A stretch of 61,218 nt of DNA from Kitasatospora griseola. Lineage in GTDB: Bacteria; Actinomycetota; Actinomycetes; Streptomycetales; Streptomycetaceae. Below, piece by piece: positions 1 through 6,366 of this stretch. The DNA is taken from the NCBI RefSeq assembly GCF_014648555.1, contig NZ_BMRI01000021.1:1-61218 (forward strand), in the 5' to 3' direction. The notes under the pieces are model-generated. The model had not been told where the DNA came from. It ran no database searches and was given only the letters and a program-made list of their open reading frames with translations. Every line of letters begins with the position of its first letter. The first letter of the stretch is position 1. Position numbers and translations under genes: made by a program.

Positions 1-86
1 ACAACCTCGCCCTCGCCGGATGACCGGCAGGGCACGTGCCCCAATGCTGCCAGGTGAGTTACGAGACAGCCTTTAGGGTGTCGTGA

Positions 87-146
87 CTGTCACAGCTGTC
101 ACTCTGTCACTGCAAGCTTGATGACCTGCGGTGACGGCAGTGACAG
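87..146. repeat. CTGTCAC heptamer cluster
   Basis: CTGTCAC occurs at 87-93, 96-102 and 104-110, and its inverse GTGACAG at 140-146. The cluster straddles the 3' end of the HD-domain gene, so part of it is coding. Spacing of 8-9 bp between the direct copies resembles a small iteron or multi-site operator, but no function can be assigned. Confidence 0.5.
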
Positions 147-728
147 CGCAGTGACGGGCTCCGTGGCAGACGCAGATACCGAATCCACGGAGCCCGCCAG
201 CTCCAGCCGGTGCTCCACCCGCTGGGCCGCCGCGTGGATTTCCGGCTCCGCCCGCCGGATGAACCTGCCGACGATGCTGTCCGGCCCGTACCGGCCCACG
301 ATCTCCGCGATCCGCGCCGGCGTCGTGGTCGCAGTGCCGTCCGGGGTGGTGGTCATGTCGCAGTAGATCAGCGCATCGACCAGCTCGGGCGTCTCCAGCG
401 GGAACTCGTCCTCCAGCTCCTGGCGCAGCCCCCGCTCCTCGGCCTCCAGCAGAGCATAGGAGTGGTGCGCAACGAGCCGGACGACCCGCTCGTCCACGCG
501 CTTGACGTTGCGGATGAACCGCGCGCCGTCGAGCGGGTGGAATCCGGTGTCGGTGATACGTGGCGAGTAGCCGATGTCGTGCAACACGGCGGCGGATTCG
601 AGCAGTTCCGCGTCCGGCCCGAGAATGGGCGCCAGCAAGCGGGCCCGCTCGGCCACTCCCTGCGAGTGGGCCCAGCGGCGGGGAAGGTTGTCGGAGAGCA
701 GGGATTCGGCGAGGTCGTAGGCCCACAC
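99..728 (-). CDS. HD-domain phosphohydrolase
   Basis: A 209-aa protein of the HD metal-dependent phosphohydrolase superfamily. The metal-binding signature is visible: His21 in RRWAHSQGV, the HD pair at His50-Asp51 (AAVLHDIGYS), further histidines near 89-90 (AHHSY) and an Asp near 124 (YCDMTT). HD proteins hydrolyse phosphomonoesters or nucleotides; the substrate here cannot be read from sequence. It has no signal peptide or membrane segment, so it is probably cytosolic. The start is GTG at 728, preceded by a GGGAGG Shine-Dalgarno. It lies 13 bp after the stop of the GntR regulator, so the two are almost certainly one transcript and the regulator probably controls it. The last ~25 residues are Ser/Val/Thr-rich and encoded by the CTGTCAC repeats. 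Confidence 0.8.
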   Translation of the reverse strand: MWAYDLAESLLSDNLPRRWAHSQGVAERARLLAPILGPDAELLESAAVLHDIGYSPRITDTGFHPLDGARFIRNVKRVDERVVRLVAHHSYALLEAEERGLRQELEDEFPLETPELVDALIYCDMTTTPDGTATTTPARIAEIVGRYGPDSIVGRFIRRAEPEIHAAAQRVEHRLELAGSVDSVSASATEPVTALSLPSPQVIKLAVTE

Positions 729-741
729 GGTGGTGTCCTCC

Positions 742-1197
742 CTAGGAAGCGGGTGGTGCGGTGTTCGTCCCGGGCAGCGCGCGAACGAAGCGGCCCTTGC
801 CCCGTCGGACTTCCAGCACGCCGGCGCCTTCGAGCTGGGCCAGTGCGCGGCGCACCGTACCGCGGGACGCGTCGGTCAACTTGCGCAGCTCGCTCTCCGA
901 CGGGAACTCGTCGCCCGGCTCCAGCCCTTGAATGGCGATTACCCCCAAGACCTGGTCGTAGACCGTAGGCGGCTCCTGGGCGACCGCGACCGTCCGGCGG
1001 GCACCCTGTCGCGAGCGGATGAGTCCTTCGTCCGCCAGCACTTTGAGCGCGCGCCCAACAGTCGTCCGAGCCACCCCGTACCGGGCCATGAGCTCCGCCT
1101 CGGAGGGGAGCATCGTCGGTCCGGAACTCTCGTCGAGTTCGGCGCGCAGCGCCTCAGCGATCTGCAGGTACGTACCGCGTGGACTTCGCTCACTCAC
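742..1197 (-). CDS. GntR-type regulator with two tandem winged-helix domains
   Basis: A 151-aa DNA-binding protein made of two consecutive GntR-type winged-helix modules: residues ~5-70 (LPSEAELMARYGVARTTVGR, then LADEGLIRSRQG) and ~78-145 (FPSESELRKLTDASRGTVRR, then LEGAGVLEVRRGKGRF). No UTRA, FCD or aminotransferase-like ligand domain follows, which is unusual for GntR proteins. The GTG at 1197 was chosen because GCAGGGG stands about six bases before it; an ATG at 1263 gives a longer frame but lacks a good ribosome site. It is the first gene of a pair with the HD hydrolase. Likely targets are the TGTCCGG boxes clustered upstream at 1302-1468 (inference). Confidence 0.8.
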   Translation of the reverse strand: MSERSPRGTYLQIAEALRAELDESSGPTMLPSEAELMARYGVARTTVGRALKVLADEGLIRSRQGARRTVAVAQEPPTVYDQVLGVIAIQGLEPGDEFPSESELRKLTDASRGTVRRALAQLEGAGVLEVRRGKGRFVRALPGTNTAPPAS

Positions 1198-1301
1198 TGG
1201 CCACCCCTGCTCATACTGTGATCTCCAGCCACGATGAAGGATGCCGCATCGCGGGAGCCTCATCGAGGGCTTGGCCAGTATGGCCGAGAGGTGACGGTGC
1301 T

Positions 1302-1468
1302 CGGACAGTACCCGAGCCGTAGCAACCCATCTCAGCGGGCTGCGGAACCCATATCAGGCACCGCGCCGGACAGCCAGTGACTAGGGTCTACTGTCCGGGC
1401 TGTCCGACTGTCCGGACATCCCACCTGAGTCGGGAAAATAGGCCGGACAGCTTGCATGGCTTGTCCGG
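1302..1468. promoter_or_regulatory. Cluster of TGTCCGG / CCGGACA boxes
   Basis: The gene-free stretch 1198-1754 contains CGGACAG-type motifs at 1302-1308, 1366-1373 and 1443-1450, and CTGTCCG-type motifs at 1391-1398, 1400-1407, 1408-1415 and 1461-1468. The central one forms the perfect palindrome TGTCCGGACA at 1409-1418. Seven related half-sites in ~170 bp upstream of the GntR gene suggest a multi-operator control region. The remainder, 1470-1754, shows no gene or clear hairpin that I can support and becomes AT-richer towards the SLATT gene. Confidence 0.55.
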
Positions 1469-1754
1469 GCACTGCGCCTACCTCTTGACCACTGGTGGTT
1501 CAGTCACAGGTACCCCACACCCCTTGGCGTTCCAAGTTCCCCATTATGTTAAGGCGCGCACAGCGTGCCAGCGCGCGACACTTCCCGCTCTCCAAAAGTC
1601 CTGCCTTCGTTCCCACTCCCGCGGCGTCCCGACTGCACACAAAATCGCGAAATAATTATCTAAGGCAATTGGAATAGGTTCCATCGCTTCATTGCGTTGC
1701 AGGATATGCAAACAGCGCCCTATCCACTTCTTTCCGTAATCCGCAAATTAAATA

Positions 1755-2243
1755 TCAAGAAGCCCTTCCCCGCTGGATTCTCTTCCGAGCCAATTCAAAT
1801 GACCTATTCGGGACAGGCGAGTCCGTAGATACGATTTGAAGATACTCATCGTTCAAGATCCTCACCTTTTCCATAATTCTGTCCATTTCTTCAACTTGGG
1901 ATATAAGTTGAAGTTCAAGCTTGATTTTGTGTCGCAGCACAGTGTAGGCCCGAGCAGATCCAAGAAAATCTACAGACTTCTTGGCCCCTCCCAGGAATGA
2001 AGCAGTAGCAGCCACGGCACCAGCCACTGCTGAAACCGCACCCCAGATCGGTCGACTTGCGAGCGCCGACATAAAGCCAGCAGTGGCAGATGCACAGGCG
2101 GGCAAGAAAATCATCAGTCTTCCCCAGCGCTCAGATCGCTTAGATGCTTCAAAATATGCCTGAGCGCTGTACAGGCAATTCTCGTGCATCTCTTGCAGCT
2201 GTGCCTTGAGTAGGTCGGTCTGCTCTTGGGTCAACACTGGCAT
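1755..2243 (-). CDS. SLATT-domain two-TM membrane protein (putative defence effector)
   Basis: A 162-aa protein with the SLATT layout: an N-terminal helix (residues ~5-40), two transmembrane helices (about 42-62, LMIFLPACASATAGFMSALA, and 66-86, IWGAVSAVAGAVAATASFLG), then a long charged helical region. SLATT proteins are predicted pore-forming or membrane-disrupting effectors in nucleotide- or RT-centred bacterial conflict systems (family knowledge). The ATG at 2243 was chosen because GAGAGG precedes it by about five bases; a TTG at 2255 would overlap the RT stop. It starts 8 bp after the RT stop codon, so both are co-translated from one mRNA. Base composition is clearly AT-richer than the chromosomal genes, suggesting horizontal transfer. 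Likely role: membrane effector triggered by the RT (inference). Confidence 0.75.
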   Translation of the reverse strand: MPVLTQEQTDLLKAQLQEMHENCLYSAQAYFEASKRSERWGRLMIFLPACASATAGFMSALASRPIWGAVSAVAGAVAATASFLGGAKKSVDFLGSARAYTVLRHKIKLELQLISQVEEMDRIMEKVRILNDEYLQIVSTDSPVPNRSFELARKRIQRGRAS

Positions 2244-2251
2244 TTCACCTC

Positions 2252-3772
2252 TCAACAGATCGGGATAGTGGGGCGATCACTCAAATACCGACAAACCCAT
2301 TTAAGGGGTGGCAGGTACTCTTGCACTTCATTAAGATAATTTCGGGAAATATTTCCTGATTCATAAAGTGCCATCAGGAGAGATCGGCGCATCGCGATAC
2401 TGGGCTCATCTTCAAATTTATGCCGAAGCAGCTGCGCCTCCCCGATCGATGCATCGCGCCCCAGATATCTAGCTGCAAACTCGCGCGGGAAGTCCTCCCG
2501 ATTCCTATCGTCGAAAATATTCCAGGCAGCCTCTTTGAGCTGCGCAGTTCGCTCTCCCGAAACTAGGAAGTAGCGTAGGATCCTCTGCTCCAGATAGGGA
2601 TAACTCGCACTTCCTCCCGAAGTCATAAAACGCGAGAGTTCCCGCTCTATATCCCTGGCCCGACTCTTGCATGACCCCAGATACCTGAATAGCTCCTTGG
2701 CGACATGCGGCAAATAGGCAAGGTTATCGAGGCACCAGCCGATGGCGTAATCATCGCCAAATCTGGCAAATCGATTTAGAGCAAACCGGATCTGCGTCTG
2801 CTTTACTTTATCCTCCTTGATTGTCTCTTCAAAGAAAATGCGCACTTCGTCCTGAGCGCCAGGGATTTCCATACGGCAGGCCGCACTCAGCGAAGTCATC
2901 CTCGGATCTCGAATTTGCACTAGGCTATCAATTCGGTCCAGGATCGCCGTCTTCTGCGAAGATACAGAAAGCCGTCGAGACCGGAAGATTCGACTAACCT
3001 CCCCGAGGATATCCCTGAGCTCAGTCCAGTCAGAATGAAATATTCTAATGTCATCAGAATATCTAGCGAAATCCGCACCCGACCTCCCTAGAAACTCATC
3101 AACTGGGAACAAGTAAAGGTTCGCCAATATCGCGGAAGCATCGGACCCCTGCGGAAGTCCCCAGGCATGGTTAATTCGCTGAAAGGCAGAGAGGAATCGA
3201 ATCAAGTTCTGCGTATCACCCCGACCTCCAGTAAGGCAGGATAGATCATCCGAAAGAATTCCCACATCTACGTGCTCATAAAAAGATGAGACATCCAGCG
3301 TCGCCATTCTCATCCAGGGGCTGCTATTCAGAAATCTTTGCGATATCTTCTGCATTGCACCCCAGAGCTTTGCCCAGAATATCGGCTCGCGGCGCCCATG
3401 ATCCCATCGATAGCTCAGAACTCGACCGTCCGTATGCCTATCGACAATGGGCGCAATCGAATATATGAGAGCATCGTAGATTAGCCTGTCTCGTGCCGAA
3501 AACCTCGCCAGCGGCCTAAATGTAATCGCATCTTTAGGGAAATCAACAATCTCGGTATAAGTGGGCAGGCAATCCCCGTCGCGAATTGAAGCGATGAGCG
3601 CCTTCTTGTAGCCCTGATCCCACTGGTGTGATATGTCCGCATAGCCAGCCACATCGGGGATAGCCGAAAAGTCTTGATTTCCTGCCAGTAGGCGTTTGGC
3701 GAGATCCAGCGCATTGGCTGTCACGGCATCTCCAGCCGACTGCACCACTCGCCCCCAGCGCTCACCTAGCAT
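2252..3772 (-). CDS. Defence-associated reverse transcriptase (unknown-group RT)
   Basis: A 506-aa protein with a bacterial RT domain at about residues 80-285. Visible motifs are FRPLARFSARDRLIYDAL (RT0-1), motif A with Asp160 (ATLDVSSFY), motif B GLPQGSDAS at 205-213, and the catalytic box YSDD at 238-241 in place of the common YADD. The C-terminal ~200 residues are all-helical with repeat-like segments, as in the AbiA/AbiK and other defence-associated classes. It has no maturase, endonuclease or integrase domain, which argues against a group II intron or retroelement RT. Pairing with a SLATT gene is a known architecture among defence-associated RTs (I recall UG17/DRT10; this assignment is not verified). 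The ATG at 3772 has only a weak ribosome site; the GTG pair at 3746-3748 and 3743-3745, behind GGGGG, is an alternative start. The region is AT-rich for this genome. Confidence 0.85.
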   Translation of the reverse strand: MLGERWGRVVQSAGDAVTANALDLAKRLLAGNQDFSAIPDVAGYADISHQWDQGYKKALIASIRDGDCLPTYTEIVDFPKDAITFRPLARFSARDRLIYDALIYSIAPIVDRHTDGRVLSYRWDHGRREPIFWAKLWGAMQKISQRFLNSSPWMRMATLDVSSFYEHVDVGILSDDLSCLTGGRGDTQNLIRFLSAFQRINHAWGLPQGSDASAILANLYLFPVDEFLGRSGADFARYSDDIRIFHSDWTELRDILGEVSRIFRSRRLSVSSQKTAILDRIDSLVQIRDPRMTSLSAACRMEIPGAQDEVRIFFEETIKEDKVKQTQIRFALNRFARFGDDYAIGWCLDNLAYLPHVAKELFRYLGSCKSRARDIERELSRFMTSGGSASYPYLEQRILRYFLVSGERTAQLKEAAWNIFDDRNREDFPREFAARYLGRDASIGEAQLLRHKFEDEPSIAMRRSLLMALYESGNISRNYLNEVQEYLPPLKWVCRYLSDRPTIPIC

Positions 3773-3900
3773 GATTGTAAGAGGTAGGAGTCTACGTCGT
3801 CCCAGCCTGGCTTCCCAAGGCTTGGACGGTCTCAGGCTTGGTCAATCAGCTTTCGGCGGCTGAAGGTTCAGGCAGTTGACAGAAGTAGCGACACCACAGG
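3773..3900 (-). ncRNA. Candidate structured leader or template RNA of the RT system
   Basis: No gene covers 3773-4147. Read on the minus strand towards the RT, the leader can form a helix from GTCAA (3874-3878) with TTGAC (3841-3845), stacked on TCAGC/GCTGA (3859-3863 with 3846-3850, loop of 8). It is followed by a 16-nt unit present 1.5 times: CCAAGCCT at 3834-3841 and again at 3818-3825. The second copy overlaps a hairpin whose arms are 3818-3822 and 3804-3808. Defence RTs commonly use an adjacent noncoding RNA as template, and a short repeat at both ends of a template is what repeat-adding (telomerase-like) synthesis would need. This is a prediction from position and folding by eye; limits are approximate. 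Confidence 0.4.
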
Positions 3901-3948
3901 CTGCAATGCCGCTCGCCTCTGGGCCGCCTGGGGGCCGTGCAAGGGTGG

Positions 3949-3977
3949 TTGACAGCACTCAACTTTGACGGTTGATA
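3949..3977 (+). promoter_or_regulatory. Near-consensus sigma-70 type promoter
   Basis: TTGACA (3949-3954), 17 bp, then TTGATA (3972-3977) is an almost ideal vegetative promoter pointing away from the RT operon. No convincing coding sequence lies downstream on this strand. A hairpin (ACTGGTC 4055-4061 with GACCGGT 4073-4079) and the terminator-like stem at 4090-4126 follow, so the product could be a ~110-145 nt RNA. The -35 region also lies in a small inverted repeat, GTTGA-N6-TCAAC (3948-3963). Confidence 0.55.
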
Positions 3978-4089
3978 ACGAGGTTCCCACAGGTCATCGC
4001 GCTTCCCGGTAGCAACGCCGCAGGCCACATCGACGGTGCGTCACTCCTGGTACTACTGGTCGACCCTGATCTGACCGGTCGTCATGGCT

Positions 4090-4126
4090 CGAACGGGCCG
4101 CCCCCTCCCCGGGTGCGGCCCGTTCG
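4090..4126 (-). terminator. Hairpin terminator
   Basis: The arms CGAACGGGCCG (4090-4100) and CGGCCCGTTCG (4116-4126) pair perfectly over 11 bp with a 15-nt loop. It stands 22 bp beyond the stop of the TetR gene and can act in both directions. There is no U-tract, as is usual in actinomycetes. Confidence 0.65.
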
Positions 4127-4147
4127 GCGTTTCGAGGGGTCGGGGCG

Positions 4148-4759
4148 TCAGGGCAGTCGCGGCGGGGCGGCCAGGGCGGCCGCGACCAGGGCGTGGACGG
4201 CGCGGTCGTCGAGGTCGCCGGCGAGGAGGAGGCCGCGGAAGAGCATCAGGCCGGCCCACATGTCGAGGAGGGTGAGGACGTCGGTGTCGGCGGGGAGGAC
4301 GCCTCGGGCGACGGCGCGGCGCAGGACGGTGGCGGAGCGTTCGCGGCGGGGTTCGATCAGTTCGGTGCGCAGGCGGTGGGCGAGTTCGGGGTCGGTGGCG
4401 GCGTCCGAGATCAGGGCGGGGAGGATCGCCCGGACCTGCGGGGCGCCGTAGAGGCCGGCCAGCGCCCGGGCCACGGCGAGGATCTCGCGCGGGCTGTCGC
4501 CGAGGTCGTCCACCGGGACGTCGGGCAGCCGGGTGCGGACGGCGTCCAGGGTGAGGGCGGCCTTGTGCGGCCAGGAGCGGTAGACGGTGGCCTTGCCGAC
4601 GCCGGCCTCCTGCGCGATGCCGCCGACCGTCGCCTTCGGGTAGCCGACCCGTGACAGGACCCGCAGCGTGGTCGCGAGGATCCGCTCCCGCGCCGCCAAG
4701 TCCCGGACGGGAGCGCCCTGTTCGTCGGACAGCGGGAGCAGGTTGCGCTTCTCCCCCAT
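4148..4759 (-). CDS. TetR/AcrR family transcriptional regulator
   Basis: A 203-aa TetR-family repressor. The N-terminal helix-turn-helix (residues ~22-68) contains ARERILATTLRVLSRVGYPK, ATVGGIAQEAGVGKATVYR and SWPHKAAL; the rest is the variable helical ligand domain. It starts 27 bp after the stop of the alpha/beta hydrolase, so the two form one operon. It probably represses its own operon through the CGGTAC-N10-GTACCG palindrome that covers the promoter at 5714-5749 (inference). The ligand is unknown. A strong hairpin follows the stop. Confidence 0.85.
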   Translation of the reverse strand: MGEKRNLLPLSDEQGAPVRDLAARERILATTLRVLSRVGYPKATVGGIAQEAGVGKATVYRSWPHKAALTLDAVRTRLPDVPVDDLGDSPREILAVARALAGLYGAPQVRAILPALISDAATDPELAHRLRTELIEPRRERSATVLRRAVARGVLPADTDVLTLLDMWAGLMLFRGLLLAGDLDDRAVHALVAAALAAPPRLP

Positions 4760-4786
4760 GGTGTGTCGCCTCCGTGGTGTCTCGGC

Positions 4787-5653
4787 TCAGCGACCGGCCA
4801 GCCAGCCGGTGATCAGTTCGGCGATGCCGCCGCCGGAGCGGGCCCAGCGGACGTGGTCGGCGGCTTCGCCCTCGGCGGGGACGTGGTGCCGGCGCTCCAC
4901 GTCCGCGGCGGGGAGCTTGGCGACCAGGCGGTCGACCGCGGTGGCGGGGGCGAGGTGGTCGTCGGGGAGGGAGACGGCGAGCACCGGGAGGGTGAGCGCG
5001 GTGAGGGCCTGCTCGTAGTCGAGGTCGGCGCCGGTGGGCGCGTATCGGCCGGTGCGGCCGAGGCGGGCCCAGTCGCGCATCAGTCGGGCCGGCTGGCGGC
5101 CGCCGAAGCCCAGTCGGTCGCCGGGCCAGTAGCCCCACAGGGCGGCGACCAGGGCCACGAGTTGGGTGTTCGCCAGCACCCGCCAGCGGGCGGCGCCGGT
5201 GAATCCCCGGAAGTCCACCGAACCGGACGCGACCAGCACCAGGCCGTCCACCGCCTTGGGTTCGCGCGCGGCGGCCAGCACCGCGCTCTGCCCGCCGATG
5301 CTGTGGCCGAGCAGGAACAGCGGCACGTCCCCGCCGAACCGGCCCCGGGCGGCCGCCGTCGCCGCCGGGAAGTCCCGGGACGCCAGCGAGTGGTAGCCGT
5401 GCGTCGAACGGCGGGCGGCGGGCGGACCGCTCTCGCCCTGGCCGCGCAGGTCGACCGCGACGACGGCCACCCCGCGGGCGGCCAACTCGGCGCAGAACGG
5501 CCCGTAGTAGCCGGCCGGCACCCCGAGCGCGGGCCACAGCACCAGCACCGCCGACGGCGGGCCGTCCGGCGCCGTCACCGTCGCGGCCAGCGGCTCGGCA
5601 CCGGGCACCGGTATCCGCAGCTTCTCCGGCTCCGCGATCGGCTCCGCCGCCAT
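4787..5653 (-). CDS. Alpha/beta hydrolase (serine esterase/lipase-like)
   Basis: A 288-aa cytosolic alpha/beta-hydrolase fold enzyme. The nucleophile elbow GHSIGG places the catalytic Ser at 118; VDLRGQGESG (~68-77) is the usual strand-turn before it; an acid in VSLPDDHLAP and a C-terminal His in EAADHVRWA complete a plausible triad. It resembles the serine aminopeptidase / monoglyceride-lipase-like group, but the substrate is not determinable. It lacks a signal peptide. It is the first gene of an operon with the downstream TetR regulator, which suggests the enzyme or its substrate is connected to the regulator's ligand. A promoter with -35 TTGACG (5738-5743) and -10 TAGCGT (5714-5719) lies upstream on the minus strand. 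Confidence 0.8.
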   Translation of the reverse strand: MAAEPIAEPEKLRIPVPGAEPLAATVTAPDGPPSAVLVLWPALGVPAGYYGPFCAELAARGVAVVAVDLRGQGESGPPAARRSTHGYHSLASRDFPAATAAARGRFGGDVPLFLLGHSIGGQSAVLAAAREPKAVDGLVLVASGSVDFRGFTGAARWRVLANTQLVALVAALWGYWPGDRLGFGGRQPARLMRDWARLGRTGRYAPTGADLDYEQALTALTLPVLAVSLPDDHLAPATAVDRLVAKLPAADVERRHHVPAEGEAADHVRWARSGGGIAELITGWLAGR

Positions 5654-5713
5654 CGATTCCTCCGCCGTCCGTCGCCACCCGCGCCGCAGGTCGGAACGGG
5701 TCGTCTCGTCCGC

Positions 5714-5749
5714 ACGCTAGCGACACCCGGTACGGGCCGTCAAGTACCG
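5714..5749 (-). promoter_or_regulatory. Promoter with overlapping palindromic operator
   Basis: On the minus strand, TTGACG (5738-5743), 18 bp, then TAGCGT (5714-5719) reads as a promoter for the hydrolase-tetR operon. The inverted repeat CGGTAC-N10-GTACCG at 5728-5749 encloses the -35 element, which is the expected arrangement for autorepression by the TetR protein. Confidence 0.55.
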
Positions 5750-5852
5750 TTCCGGGAGCCGGTTTTGGCCCCTTGCGAGGCGCTTCGCCGAGCGATTACA
5801 GTCCGGGACGCCCAGCCCTGCTCGCCAGTCACTTCCAACCGCGGAGGCCCGC

Positions 5853-6347
5853 GTGACCCGTCAATGGACCCTCCGGGAGAGCGTCACGGTGCACGCGTCC
5901 GCCGAAGCGGTGTACGCCGCCCTCGGCGACCTGCAGAACCTGGCCCGCTGGAGCCCCGAGTGCATCGCGGTCCGGCGACTCGGCGGCGGTCCGGTCGTCG
6001 AAGGCACCCGCTTCCTGGGCTTCAACCGCAAGGGCCTGTTCCTGTGGTTCACCGACTGCCGGGTCACCACCGCCCGGGCCGCGCAGGAATTCGCCTTCCG
6101 GGTGTCCACGTTCGGCCTGCCGGTGGCCACCTGGGGCTACCTGGTCGAACCGGAGGGGCCCGACGCCGTCCGCGTCACCGAGTACTGGGAGGACCTGCGC
6201 ACCGGACGCGGCTCCCGCCTGACCGAACTCCTCGGCCGGGTCTTCACCGGCACCCGCCCCACCGACCGCGCCGCCGTCAACAGCGCCGGCATGCGCGCCA
6301 CCCTCGCCCGCCTCCGCGACGCCGTCGAGGCGGCGCACCCCGCGTAG
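5853..6347 (+). CDS. SRPBCC (polyketide cyclase/START-like) protein
   Basis: A 164-aa protein of the SRPBCC superfamily, which builds a helix-grip hydrophobic pocket. The typical opening is present: ESVTVHASAEAVYAALGDLQNLARWSPECI (quoted in parts: VHASAEAVYAALGDLQ, then NLARWSPE), followed by strands with GTRFLGFNRKG and a C-terminal long helix. Members bind lipids or polyketides or act as cyclases or toxin-like monomers; no active-site residue identifies the role here. It begins with GTG at 5853 after a GGAGG site and stands alone between divergent and convergent neighbours. Confidence 0.8.
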   Translation: MTRQWTLRESVTVHASAEAVYAALGDLQNLARWSPECIAVRRLGGGPVVEGTRFLGFNRKGLFLWFTDCRVTTARAAQEFAFRVSTFGLPVATWGYLVEPEGPDAVRVTEYWEDLRTGRGSRLTELLGRVFTGTRPTDRAAVNSAGMRATLARLRDAVEAAHPA

Positions 6348-6366
6348 GGCAGGTCGGGCATCGAGG

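Noticed and set aside
1264..1754. Possible att site or integrase remnant in the repeat-rich gap
   Set aside because: No tRNA fragment, integrase or excisionase sequence could be recognised, so the mobile nature of the RT segment is inferred from composition only.
3972..4451. A 159-codon open frame on the plus strand starting at the -10 box
   Set aside because: It starts inside the promoter, has no ribosome site, and its second half is the GC-skewed shadow of the TetR gene on the other strand.
4053..5726. Very long Arg/Pro/Gly-rich frames opposite or beside real genes (also at 6137-8047, 10675-13026, 18246-22829 and elsewhere)
   Set aside because: These are typical shadow frames of GC-rich DNA, with no domains and amino-acid content that mirrors third-position GC.
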